Positions 1 to 7,854 of a DNA stretch of 37,665 nt are shown piece after piece. The notes under the pieces are model-generated. The model did not search any database. It was given only the letters and a program-made list of their open reading frames with translations, and was not told where the DNA came from. Each line of letters starts with the position of its first letter. Position 1 is the stretch's first letter. Location: NCBI GenBank assembly GCA_022683945.1, contig JAJHSH010000029.1, positions 1-37,665 on the forward strand. The letters are read 5' to 3'. The position numbers and the translations under genes are program-made. This DNA is from Candidatus Acetothermia bacterium (GTDB taxonomy: Bacteria > Bipolaricaulota > Bipolaricaulia > RBG-16-55-9 > DRXL01).

Positions 1-356
1 ACTTCGTCGGGAAATATAGAAGCGATCTTACCCACGCCGTGCTCGATAGCAGCCCCCAAGCTGAACGCCTGAAAGCCTCCCGAATCCGTCATAATCGGCC
101 CAGCCCAGCCCATAAAGCTGTGCAGCCCGCCCAGCTGGGCGATGACCTCCTCGCCGGGGCGCAGGTGCAAGTGATAGGTGTTCGCGATTAGAACTTGAAT
201 CCCGATCTTTTTGAGATCATCGGGCGCGATGGCTTTGACGGTTGCCTGCGTGCCCACAGCGACGAACGACGGCGTGTGAATCTCGCCGTGCGGGATCTTC
301 AGAACTCCGCAGCGGGCACGGGTGTGAGAGTCGCGAGACAAAATAGTGAGATGCAA
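1..356 (-). CDS. tgt: Queuine/preQ1 tRNA-guanine transglycosylase, 5' part only
   Basis: This is the N-terminal 118 codons of tRNA-guanine transglycosylase, which exchanges guanine 34 of GUN-anticodon tRNAs for a queuosine precursor. The window edge cuts off the rest. The translation contains the family motifs [19 protein letters not shown] and [13 protein letters not shown]; the last holds the active-site Asp and the base-recognition region. No ATG lies in frame between the upstream stop and the conserved region. A TTG at 356-354, preceded by GAAGG, gives a start (MHLTILSRD) that aligns with the usual N-terminus. An ATT at 377-375 behind GAGAGAGG is an alternative. The gene diverges from the toxin-antitoxin pair. 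Family assignment is very secure; the start codon is not. Confidence 0.93.
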   Translation of the reverse strand, partial: MHLTILSRDSHTRARCGVLKIPHGEIHTPSFVAVGTQATVKAIAPDDLKKIGIQVLIANTYHLHLRPGEEVIAQLGGLHSFMGWAGPIMTDSGGFQAFSLGAAIEHGVGKIASIFPDE

Positions 357-437
357 GAGGCCTTCGATTTTAGCAATCCTCTCTCTTCGTTTTCAGTCAG
401 CAGCAGAACTATAGCATTGGGAAGGGGATCAGTCAAG

Positions 438-451
438 AGTGAATGTTCACT
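438..451. promoter_or_regulatory. Inverted repeat before the toxin-antitoxin promoter
   Basis: AGTGAA-TG-TTCACT is a perfect 6-bp inverted repeat with a 2-bp spacer, ending 14 bp upstream of the -35 box of the Xre/RES promoter. Direct TAGACAT copies follow at 454 and 466. A Xre-type antitoxin usually autoregulates by binding such sites, so this is a reasonable operator candidate. Binding is inferred only. Confidence 0.4.
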
Positions 452-465
452 TTTAGACATGTGAC

Positions 466-494
466 TAGACATATTTCTTTGCTTCGCTTATAAT
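466..494 (+). promoter_or_regulatory. Sigma-70-type promoter of the Xre/RES operon
   Basis: TAGACA (466-471, 5/6 to the -35 consensus), a 17-bp spacer and TATAAT (489-494, perfect). Transcription would begin near 501, leaving a short leader with AGGAGG at 518-523 before the antitoxin start. Confidence 0.75.
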
Positions 495-528
495 GGTGCA
501 CAAATTGAGAGCTTAACAGGAGGAGATG

Positions 529-879
529 ATGGCCACTAAAGTTGCTGATATTCATCAAGAAGTCCAAGAGCTGCGAGAGGCGCTCGGTCTCAGCCAAGAG
601 GACTTCGCGCGACTCTTAGGGGTTTCCGTGCGCACGATCTCCCGCTGGGAGAGTGGCGCGAGCCTACCTCATCCTCTGGCAATGAAGGAGCTCGCTCGCT
701 GGCGGAAGGCCCTTGAGCATCTGCAAGAGGTTTTCAAGCCTACGGCCATTCCCCAATGGTTCCATCAACCGAACAAAGCCCTGGGGGATAAGACGCCCTT
801 TGACGTCGCTTGCGGACCCGATGGCGATGTAGAACTTCTCGATCTGTTAGGTCGGATTGAGTGGGGCATCCCCAGCTAG
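529..879 (+). CDS. Xre/MbcA/ParS-type antitoxin
   Basis: DNA-binding antitoxin of a RES-Xre toxin-antitoxin pair. Residues about 10-60 form a Cro/Xre helix-turn-helix (LGLSQEDFARLLGVSVRTIS, then RWESG). The C-terminal 45 residues (WFHQPNKALGDKTPFDV, then ELLDLLGRIEWG) match the Xre/MbcA/ParS toxin-binding domain, DUF2384. Two ATGs are adjacent at 526 and 529. AGGAGG at 518-523 sits 5 nt from the second but only 2 nt from the first, so 529 is preferred. The toxin gene follows 13 nt downstream, so the two are co-transcribed. By family precedent the antitoxin blocks the toxin active site and represses its own promoter. Confidence 0.9.
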   Translation: MATKVADIHQEVQELREALGLSQEDFARLLGVSVRTISRWESGASLPHPLAMKELARWRKALEHLQEVFKPTAIPQWFHQPNKALGDKTPFDVACGPDGDVELLDLLGRIEWGIPS

Positions 880-892
880 GCTGTAATTCCCG

Positions 893-1453
893 ATGGCTCG
901 CTTGTCCGAAGACACAGCGCTCCAAGAGCGCATTGCTGCTCTGAGACCGGTACAGATTCAAGGGAGCTTCTTTCGTATCGTTTCTGCAAAATACCAAGAT
1001 GAGATCCTCAGCCCAGCGGGAAGCTTTCAGTATGGAGGGCGCTACAACCCCAAGGGGGAGTTCGGGGTTTTGTATCTTTCCGAGAGCGTGGAGATTTGTA
1101 TAGCCGAGGTGCTCCGTGCGGCTAGTGATCCCAATTTTTTCAAGCAACCTAGGATTTGCGGTACGATTCATGTAATGCTCGAAAAAGTCTTGGATTTGAC
1201 TGATGAACAGATTCTCAAAGAACTGGGGATACGCAAGGAAGTGCTGCTGCAAGACACAGGTGATCGGGAGAGGGATTATCGCCTGACACGTCGGATCAGT
1301 CGGATAGCGCGAGCGGCAGGCTTTGAAGCCTTGAAAGTGCCTTCGGTAACTAGCCGGGGCAACAATCTGGTTATCTTCGTGGAACATCTATTTGGGCGAG
1401 CGAAAGCGACAGTAATGGGTAAGCCACAGTTGATCTCTCTGGACAAGGAATGA
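893..1453 (+). CDS. RES-domain toxin
   Basis: RES-domain protein, 186 aa, the toxin partner of the upstream antitoxin. Characterised relatives (MbcT, RES-Xre toxins) degrade cellular NAD+ by hydrolysis or phosphorolysis. The RES signature is visible: FFRI with Arg28, then GGRYNPKGEFGVLYLSES (about residues 48-65) with Arg50, a conserved Glu at about 72 in IAEVL, and a Ser in TSRGNNLVIF near the C-terminus. Full length for the family and apparently intact. The spacing of 13 nt to the antitoxin and the weak ribosome binding site before ATG 893 fit translational subordination to the antitoxin. Confidence 0.9.
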   Translation: MARLSEDTALQERIAALRPVQIQGSFFRIVSAKYQDEILSPAGSFQYGGRYNPKGEFGVLYLSESVEICIAEVLRAASDPNFFKQPRICGTIHVMLEKVLDLTDEQILKELGIRKEVLLQDTGDRERDYRLTRRISRIARAAGFEALKVPSVTSRGNNLVIFVEHLFGRAKATVMGKPQLISLDKE

Positions 1454-1486
1454 AGATGGTGTGTGCTTTCTGAAAAATCAAGACTC

Positions 1487-1978
1487 TTAGAAAATTCCTG
1501 CCCGCAGATTTCTAATATAGACGATCTGCCCCGCGTGATAGAGAGTGTGCTCCAAGATCATCTCAAAAAGCTCTTCAAGCGTCTTCTCGCCATCGGGCGC
1601 GCGATACGAACGAGCCAGATCAATATCCGTGAGAGCATTTAATCTCTGCTCCAGTTCTGCGTAGGCTTCTGCTAACAGCCCTCGTGCGGCTTTAAGATCA
1701 CCGCCCGCTTGGGCAAAGCGCTCTTTGAGCTGATCCCACGTCAACGTCCCCGATCCAAACGCATAGTCCAGCTGATAGAGAGTATCTCCAGCGACGTGAA
1801 AGATGATCTCTAAAATCGAACCCTTGGCCCAAGAGAAACCCTTATAGTGCGCGGGAGTCCAAGCTGCTTCTTCAGATTTAAGCCCTTCGAGGGCGCGCTT
1901 CAGCGAGTGCCAGCGGCTGGTGCGATAGGCAGCTCTTATCTGGTGCTGAAGCCGTTCTACTCGCAATCTCGTTTGCAT
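1487..1978 (-). CDS. DinB/YfiT-like four-helix-bundle protein
   Basis: DinB-superfamily protein, a four-helix bundle that often binds a divalent metal through three histidines and may act as a thiol-dependent transferase. Visible candidate ligands are the His in IIFHVAGD in the middle and the two in EHTLYHAGQIVYIR near the C-terminus, the usual DinB layout. The reading frame opens at 2035, but codons 1-19 overlap a GC-rich hairpin and are unlike the family. ATG 1978 behind AAAGAGAG gives 163 aa, the usual size. It converges on the RES toxin gene. Substrate unknown. Confidence 0.7.
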   Translation of the reverse strand: MQTRLRVERLQHQIRAAYRTSRWHSLKRALEGLKSEEAAWTPAHYKGFSWAKGSILEIIFHVAGDTLYQLDYAFGSGTLTWDQLKERFAQAGGDLKAARGLLAEAYAELEQRLNALTDIDLARSYRAPDGEKTLEELFEMILEHTLYHAGQIVYIRNLRAGIF

Positions 1979-2017
1979 AGCTCTCTTTGCCGAGCTGTCA
2001 GCTCTTCCTAAAAGATT

Positions 2018-2046
2018 CGAGCCCCGGTCGCTCATGCCGGGGCTCG
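2018..2046 (-). terminator. GC-rich hairpin, possible terminator of the upstream DoxX gene
   Basis: A perfect 10-bp inverted repeat, CGAGCCCCGG and CCGGGGCTCG, with a 9-nt loop. Read on the minus strand it is followed by AATCTTTTAGG, a weak T-run. It lies 134 nt past the DoxX stop, just before the likely DinB start. Terminator function is tentative because the T-run is short and offset. Confidence 0.35.
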
Positions 2047-2179
2047 CTCATTTCCGATTTCCTGCCCTTCCTCTACTCCCTGTGAGTGTAGGAGGTTCTG
2101 TACATGTCTAGAAGACAGCTCTATCTTAAAGAGAGCTGCGTTCCAAGACCATCCAGAAAGCGTGAAAATTGCGTGACCG

Positions 2180-2605
2180 TTAGAGCTCTTTGTGAAAGAG
2201 CGCGCGCTCCAGCGAGAGCGGCCCCGGCCCTGTTAAAAGCAGCGCCAGACACCCCGACAACAGCGCCAGATCGAGTTCGTACCCGGAACGGCCGCCTGCC
2301 CCCAACAGACCCGCTTGCAGTTTGACGGTGAAGATAGCGACTATCATTATAATAGAGAGCAGCACCGCCCAGTAGCGCGTGAAGAGACCGACTATCAAGC
2401 CGATGCCACCGACCAATTCCACAAACGCCACGACAAATGCCGAAACCTCCGGCAACGGAATGCCCACGCGCCCAAAGAATTGCGCCACGCCTTCCAATCC
2501 GCCGGCGAACTTCTGCCAGCCGTGCGCCGCAAAGATAATCCCCACGGCCAACCGCAACGGCAGCGCCGCCCAACTGCTGAACCCCCCAAACCATCTCTCT
2601 AACAT
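2180..2605 (-). CDS. DoxX-family membrane protein
   Basis: DoxX-like integral membrane protein of 141 aa with four predicted hydrophobic segments. Typical motifs are GIIFAAHGWQKF near residues 22-34, AFVELVGGIGLIVGLFTRY, and the closing LERALFHKEL. ATG 2605 has GGAGG 9 nt upstream. Family members are linked to thiosulfate-quinone oxidoreductase or to thiol and oxidative stress complexes, but most have no assigned activity. It lies 61 nt downstream of the large VWA gene on the same strand, so it could be read from that operon or from its own weak promoter. A second DoxX gene at 18561-18995 ends in a similar peptide. Confidence 0.85.
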   Translation of the reverse strand: MLERWFGGFSSWAALPLRLAVGIIFAAHGWQKFAGGLEGVAQFFGRVGIPLPEVSAFVVAFVELVGGIGLIVGLFTRYWAVLLSIIMIVAIFTVKLQAGLLGAGGRSGYELDLALLSGCLALLLTGPGPLSLERALFHKEL

Positions 2606-2634
2606 TCACGACCACCTCCGTAAGAATCTCTCTA

Positions 2635-2664
2635 TTAATAGCAAAAAAGCCGCGGCGAAGGCAA
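2635..2664 (-). promoter_or_regulatory. Possible promoter of the first DoxX gene
   Basis: On the minus strand, TTGCCT, an 18-bp spacer and TATTAA (4/6 matches each). A GCCGCGGC palindrome followed by TTTTTT lies within the spacer and could end transcripts from the VWA operon. Both readings are weak. Confidence 0.3.
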
Positions 2665-2666
2665 AT

Positions 2667-5231
2667 CTATCGTTCCAGCAGCCACAAGAGCTTGCGAACT
2701 GTCAGATCCGTGACAAAGAGCAACAACGCGAGAAAGAGCAGCCACGGCCACAGCTCGGCGTAGGCGTCTCTACTCAGCTCCGTCGCCGGGGGCAAGACGG
2801 GGCGTTCTAGAAATTGCCCGCCCGTCAGCCGCGCGATCTTATCTAAGTTCTCTATATTCGCCCCCAAGCGACGATACTCTTCAGCGTAGGAGACGGTGAA
2901 GAGCTGCGCGCGCTCGGCGATCTTCTCGCCATCGCGCTGGGCCGTCAGATTCAAGCCATAGACCCCGCTGGGAAGGTTCTCCAATCGTGCGCGATAGCGA
3001 CCCGGAGCAATCTGCGTGAACGCAATCTCTTGAAAGGCCGGGCCGCTCACCGTGGCTTGCAGCGTCAAGCCGGAGGCCCACCCGTGCTGCTCGTCTCGCA
3101 GATCGGCGATCAGTTCTAAATATTTTTCGGTAGATTTTGCTTGGAGAGTCAGCGACTCTTCGTGGAGTCTCGCCCGATAGACTTGCGCGACGCTCTCGCC
3201 CACTAAACGACTCAGTTCCGCCCACGCGAGCCATTCCTGCGAGCCATCGCCTTCTAAGTCTGTATTCAGCACCCCCACACGCCCCAACCCATAAGACCAA
3301 AAACTCAGAATGGGGTCGCCTTCGGGCGCTGTGGCTAAAACGACCTGAGCAGCGGGCTTCTCATGGGTGAGCACATAGCCCTGCAAGGGCGGCAATGCTT
3401 CTAGGGGAAAGGCGCGGACGGCTATGGGTGATCGTCCTTCGATCCAGCGTAGGCGCGCGATGCGTCGCACTTCTCGAAGGGAAAAAGCGGGCAGATCGGT
3501 GAACTCTTGCACAGGTTGATACTTCCCCCGCCCGGCGTCGGCCAACCCTTGGAGAAACTCTTCATCGGGCGCTCGATCTATACCCAGCGCCGAGACGCGC
3601 ACGGCACTCTGACCCAAACGTTCATAAAGCTCGCGATACTCGCGCTCGCGCTTATTATTATTATGCCCGTCGGTGAAGACTAAGATATGCTTGACGCGCG
3701 CCGAGATCTTCTCCAGAGCATGAAAAGCTTCTTTGAGAGCGAAATAGAGATCCGTGCCGCCGGAGGCGCTCAATCTCTGAATATTTTCGCGATGCGCCTG
3801 CTGATCTCCCAGGGGCTGTAGAAAATTGATCCATTGAAAATCCGTAGAGAACGCGACAATCCCGACCCAGTCTTCGGGGTCTAAGATCTCCAAGCTGCGC
3901 AGCACGGAGCGTTTGAGTATCTCTAATTTGGGGATGCCGCCGCGCACCGGATCGGCCATGCTCCCGGAGCGATCTAAGATAAAAACCAGAGCAATTCCGG
4001 GGATCTGATGGGGCTCCGGGACAAGATACGAGACGGGGAGAAACTCTTCTAATTTGGCTAGCTCATCTGGGGTCTGCTCGCCCAAGTCCTCGACGGCTGT
4101 GCGCCCTTGAATGAGCCACAGCCCGCCACCGAGATCGCGCACGTAGCGCTTTAAGAGTTCGCGCTTCGCACTGGAGAGCTTCTCCAAGGGAATGTTATTT
4201 AAGACAATTGCTTTATAGTGAGAGAGGGCCAAGGGGTTGTCCAAAAATTCACGGAGCGTCTTCTGATTTGAGCTTAGCCCGACGCTTTGTAGCATCTGTG
4301 CGAGCGGGCTCGCGCTGCTGTCGCTCTCTTTTACCACAAGCACCGAGGCGTCACCGGAGACGCGCGTGGCCGATTCTAACTGATTGTTCTCTGTAAGTTG
4401 ATCTGCCTCGGCTTTCAGATAAGCCCGATAGTGATAGACGCCGGGGGCTTCTAATTTATCTGTGACCCTGAGCTCTTGGACGCCGGGAGCCAGCGCGACC
4501 GACAATGCTTGGTGCAGCTCGTTGTTGCGATAGAGCAGAAGCGTAGCAGATAGGGGCGAATCACGCTTTGCCCCTACGGCCCCCAGACGCAGGCGCAGCG
4601 CGAAGGGCACGCCGGGTGTGACTTCGTCGGGGATCTCCAAACGATCGAGCCAGACTTCTGTGTGAGAGAAGCTCAAGGGCCAGACGTGGATGGGGACCCC
4701 GGCGCGGCGGGCCAACAAGAGAGCACGGTCCAGATCGCCCGCGGTCGGCTGTCCGTCAGAGAGGAGCACGATCTCGCGTCGTCCTTGCTGGGGCAGAGTC
4801 TCTAACGCTAACTGGACAGCGCTCTCTAGGTCTGTGGCTTGTGGGTCCGGTTCGGTCTGAAAGTCGGTCAGTGAAAGAGTCGGTGCGAAGCTTGATTCGA
4901 TAAATGGCTCAGCGCCAAAGGCGATGAGCGCGTAGTACGTATGGGGCGCGGGCGGAGCGAGCGCTGTCAGAGTCTCTTTCAGCGCTGTCATATCTGTCTG
5001 GATGCTGGCCGAGCGATCTACGAGAAAATAGAGATAGCGATCGGCTGCGCTGAGGGCGAAGCGCGGCCCGGCGAGCGCTAAAACCAATACGCAGAGCGCC
5101 GCGAGCCGCAAGAGCGTCGCCCAGCGCTCCGGACGCGCTAGACCACGAATCTGATAGCGTCGCCACCAGACGAGACCGAACAGCCCTGCCCCAACCAGCA
5201 AGACCAACGGGGCCTCGAAGATCAGGCTCAT
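2667..5231 (-). CDS. Large membrane protein with two VWA-like domains and an amidotransferase-like domain
   Basis: Membrane protein of about 854 aa, last of the MoxR-linked operon. Two N-terminal hydrophobic segments (IFEAPLVLLVGAGLFGLVWW; LAALCVLVLALAGP) are followed by a VWA-like region opening YFLVDRSAS. A glutamine-amidotransferase-like region comes next (YKAIVLNNIP; YVRDLGGGLWLIQG). A canonical VWA domain has the MIDAS motif DRSGSMAD and the later Thr in SGGTDLYFAL. A C-terminal transmembrane segment (WPWLLFLALLLFVTDL) follows. The frame opens at 5318, but ATG 5231 overlaps the previous stop as ATGA and begins MSLIFEAPL, so it is chosen. The MIDAS motif suggests metal-dependent ligand binding. 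Target unknown. Confidence 0.85.
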   Translation of the reverse strand: MSLIFEAPLVLLVGAGLFGLVWWRRYQIRGLARPERWATLLRLAALCVLVLALAGPRFALSAADRYLYFLVDRSASIQTDMTALKETLTALAPPAPHTYYALIAFGAEPFIESSFAPTLSLTDFQTEPDPQATDLESAVQLALETLPQQGRREIVLLSDGQPTAGDLDRALLLARRAGVPIHVWPLSFSHTEVWLDRLEIPDEVTPGVPFALRLRLGAVGAKRDSPLSATLLLYRNNELHQALSVALAPGVQELRVTDKLEAPGVYHYRAYLKAEADQLTENNQLESATRVSGDASVLVVKESDSSASPLAQMLQSVGLSSNQKTLREFLDNPLALSHYKAIVLNNIPLEKLSSAKRELLKRYVRDLGGGLWLIQGRTAVEDLGEQTPDELAKLEEFLPVSYLVPEPHQIPGIALVFILDRSGSMADPVRGGIPKLEILKRSVLRSLEILDPEDWVGIVAFSTDFQWINFLQPLGDQQAHRENIQRLSASGGTDLYFALKEAFHALEKISARVKHILVFTDGHNNNKREREYRELYERLGQSAVRVSALGIDRAPDEEFLQGLADAGRGKYQPVQEFTDLPAFSLREVRRIARLRWIEGRSPIAVRAFPLEALPPLQGYVLTHEKPAAQVVLATAPEGDPILSFWSYGLGRVGVLNTDLEGDGSQEWLAWAELSRLVGESVAQVYRARLHEESLTLQAKSTEKYLELIADLRDEQHGWASGLTLQATVSGPAFQEIAFTQIAPGRYRARLENLPSGVYGLNLTAQRDGEKIAERAQLFTVSYAEEYRRLGANIENLDKIARLTGGQFLERPVLPPATELSRDAYAELWPWLLFLALLLFVTDLTVRKLLWLLER

Positions 5232-6946
5232 CTCTTCCCCCCTTGAGCGCGCAGAGAGAACGTCGGCCTGCCGATATAGAATATGATCTCCAAGAGCAAG
5301 AATAAAAATACTGCCCATGCCCCGTAGTGCCAGATGGGGATCTGCACTCGGAGAAGCTCCTCGGCGGAGACCGGAGCGAGGGGCTGATTGGAAGAAGAGC
5401 TGTCAACAGAAAGATTGAGCAGCGACTCTTGAGGATCGAGATTGACGGCGCGGTCGTTGTAAAAACCCGGTGCGGGTTCGAGCGAGCCGACATAACGGTC
5501 TTCGGACGATAGCCCAGGTTCTGAGAGCAACCAGCGCAGGGCGTTCTGCACAAAGATCGGAAAGCTCGGCGTGAGCACGAACGCCGATTCTTGCAAGCTT
5601 GCCCCCCAGTAGAGCAGGCGCATCGCACCGGAGCTGTGGGCAGCAAGGAGAGCCGCGTTCTGCGCTACCGCCAAGGGCCGCACGACGGAGCTGAGCTGGA
5701 CATCGCGCACGCGCAAGGGCTGCAGATGAGCAAGCTGCACGTGCTCCAACAGCGGATGCGCCGCTTCTACCCAACGCACGGGGGTATCTACCGTCAGATC
5801 TCTCACGATCTCGACGAGTGATTCAAAAGAGCTGTTTATTAAAAGCCAGCGCCCCGATCCGACTGCGGGCAGGGCGACGTTGTTAGCGACGACCAGATCG
5901 AAAGATTCGCTGGCGACGGCTTCACCCGCAGCGGGGAGCGTGTGCAGAAACTCAAAGCGCGGCTGCGAGTAAAGCGCCAGTGCCCGCTCGAGAAAGAAAT
6001 TGCGCTCCCCCAGCCATAAGATACGCAGCGTCTTCGCAGCGGGCAAGAGAAAGTAGCGTTCGTTGTCCGACGAGAACGCATCGTCCACGTCGAGGCGCGC
6101 GACGAAGCGCCGGGCTGTTGCGCTCTGCGTCTCGATCTCTTGAGCACTGCGGGGTTTTACTGAAATATTCCGGCGAAAGATCTCTCTCTCATCGGCGAAG
6201 ATAATAAACTCTCCGACCAGCGGCCCATCAGAGAGATTCTCGACTCGACTCCAGAGCGCCAGACGGGTCGGACTCTCCGGCAGCGGGCGCGCGGCAAAGC
6301 CCGTGATCGCCAAATTGGGTACGCTGCTTCCTACGGGCAGCCAACGCATTCTCTCCGTCCCTTCAGGAGGGCGGTCGCTGAGATAGAGGATCTCTGTAAA
6401 CTGCGAGGGATCACCCAGACCGAGCAGAAGTTGCATCAAGGCGCTCCACGGCGCGTCGGCTTGCAGCGAGGGCTGGGATCGTTGCAGCGCGCCGATGGCC
6501 GCGTCGCGATCTTCGCTCAGGGGAACCAAGAGACGGGGCTCGCGCTGCGCTTGGATGACGGCGATCTTTTGAGGTTTCAGACGCTCGATCTGCTCTATCG
6601 CCAACGCGCGCGCTCTCTCATAGCGCGTCGCTCTGTCGTCGCGCGCCTGCATGCTCGCGCTGCTGTCTATGAGAACAGCCAGACCCCCGCCTCCGACGAT
6701 CTCTTGCGAGAGCAAGGGCATGGCCAGCGCGAAGATCAGTCCCAGCAGCGCTGCTAACTGCAATAATAACAGCCCGATATTCGTCCAGAGAAACGAGAGC
6801 GCGCTGCGCGGACGCTCGGCTTCTTTTCTCCAGAGCCAGATCGCCGAGACGCGAAACTCTTCTTCGCGCCGCCGCAAAAAATAGAGCGCAGCCACGCCCA
6901 CCGCCAACGCCGCAAATCCCCAGGCCCACGGCTGCAAGAAGATCAC
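5228..6946 (-). CDS. BatA-type VWA membrane protein
   Basis: 572-aa membrane protein with a BatA-type N-terminal region: FLQPWAWGFAALAVGVAALY and then a second hydrophobic helix. A VWA domain with MIDAS motif IDSSASMQARDD follows at about residues 93-104. A long extracytoplasmic region and a transmembrane segment near the C-terminus (AVFLFLLLEIIFYIG) complete it. ATG 6946 overlaps the DUF58 stop by 4 nt and its own stop overlaps the next start by 4 nt, so translation of the operon is coupled. MoxR-DUF58-VWA sets are generally viewed as chaperone-like systems that load metals or assemble complexes. The client cannot be inferred here. Confidence 0.87.
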   Translation of the reverse strand: MIFLQPWAWGFAALAVGVAALYFLRRREEEFRVSAIWLWRKEAERPRSALSFLWTNIGLLLLQLAALLGLIFALAMPLLSQEIVGGGGLAVLIDSSASMQARDDRATRYERARALAIEQIERLKPQKIAVIQAQREPRLLVPLSEDRDAAIGALQRSQPSLQADAPWSALMQLLLGLGDPSQFTEILYLSDRPPEGTERMRWLPVGSSVPNLAITGFAARPLPESPTRLALWSRVENLSDGPLVGEFIIFADEREIFRRNISVKPRSAQEIETQSATARRFVARLDVDDAFSSDNERYFLLPAAKTLRILWLGERNFFLERALALYSQPRFEFLHTLPAAGEAVASESFDLVVANNVALPAVGSGRWLLINSSFESLVEIVRDLTVDTPVRWVEAAHPLLEHVQLAHLQPLRVRDVQLSSVVRPLAVAQNAALLAAHSSGAMRLLYWGASLQESAFVLTPSFPIFVQNALRWLLSEPGLSSEDRYVGSLEPAPGFYNDRAVNLDPQESLLNLSVDSSSSNQPLAPVSAEELLRVQIPIWHYGAWAVFLFLLLEIIFYIGRPTFSLRAQGGKR

Positions 6947-7854
6947 TTAAAAAGCACCCCCCGCAGGTCTTCTAAGAGCACGCGCTCCAGCGGTTGCTCC
7001 GTAGATATGAGCGCGCGCCGGATGCGACGGGCGCGACAGAATTCGTCCAGCTCTTGCTCGTACGCCGACAGACGCTCTCGATACCGGCGCACCGCTTCGC
7101 GCCCCACCGAGAACGACTGCGCGCTCTCGCTGTCCACCAGACGCGCCTCGCTCGCTATCGGAGGGATTATATCTTCTTGAGCCAGAATCTGCACGATGAC
7201 GATCTCAAATCTCTTATAGAGCAGATGCGACAGGCCCAACCGATAGCCGCGCTCGTCGAGCATATCGCTGATAATGACGACCAGTCCGTTCTCTAACGGC
7301 AATTTGGCAAAGCGCTCCAGCGCATCGTTAAGAGCAGTTTCTCCTGCGGCTTCGAGAGTTCCCAATAATCGAAAGATCTTGTGCAGTTGGGAGCTGCCCG
7401 CGCGCGGCGCGATGCCGCGTGCCAGATCGCGGGCGAACGGGAAGACCCCCACACGATTCAGTTCTTTTAACCCGATATACGCCAGCGCTCCAGCAAGACG
7501 TACAGAATAAAGCAGCTTATCTTTCATAGACATCGAACGGCTGGTATCTACCAACAAATAGACGGGCAGATCTTCTTCGCGATGAAAGATTTTGACGAAG
7601 AGCCGATCCAGACGCCCGTAGAGATTCCAGTCCACGTAGCGCAGATCGTCGCCGGGATAGTATTCTCGGTATTCGGCAAATTCCAGGCTCATCCCTGCAC
7701 GCGCCGTCTTGTGCGCTCCCGCGTAGCCGTGAAAATGCTTGTGCGCCAGAAGCCGGAGGCGAAACAGTCTCCGCAGAAAATCCTCATCCAGCAGGGGCGA
7801 CTGGCCGATCGCCCCTACTTTGGGTATCTCTAAGTTATTCTTCCGGGCGGACAT
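6943..7854 (-). CDS. DUF58-domain protein
   Basis: 303-aa DUF58 protein. The signature region YYPGDDLRYVDWNLYGR at about residues 66-82 is followed by a VWA-like core with VDTSRSMSM at about residues 102-110. There are no obvious transmembrane segments, so it is probably cytoplasmic, linking the MoxR ATPase to the membrane VWA proteins. It overlaps moxR upstream by 20 nt and the BatA-like gene downstream by 4 nt. The gene is full length for the family. Its exact biochemical role is not known from family studies. Confidence 0.9.
   Translation of the reverse strand: MSARKNNLEIPKVGAIGQSPLLDEDFLRRLFRLRLLAHKHFHGYAGAHKTARAGMSLEFAEYREYYPGDDLRYVDWNLYGRLDRLFVKIFHREEDLPVYLLVDTSRSMSMKDKLLYSVRLAGALAYIGLKELNRVGVFPFARDLARGIAPRAGSSQLHKIFRLLGTLEAAGETALNDALERFAKLPLENGLVVIISDMLDERGYRLGLSHLLYKRFEIVIVQILAQEDIIPPIASEARLVDSESAQSFSVGREAVRRYRERLSAYEQELDEFCRARRIRRALISTEQPLERVLLEDLRGVLFK

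Noticed and set aside
740..1387. Long minus-strand open frame antisense to the toxin-antitoxin genes
   Set aside because: Its translation has no recognisable family pattern, and the opposite strand encodes two clear families with promoter and ribosome binding site.
2104..2325. Plus-strand frame with a good AGGAGG before ATG 2104
   Set aside because: Arg/Pro/Ala-rich translation typical of an antisense shadow; it runs into the DoxX gene on the other strand and shows no domain.
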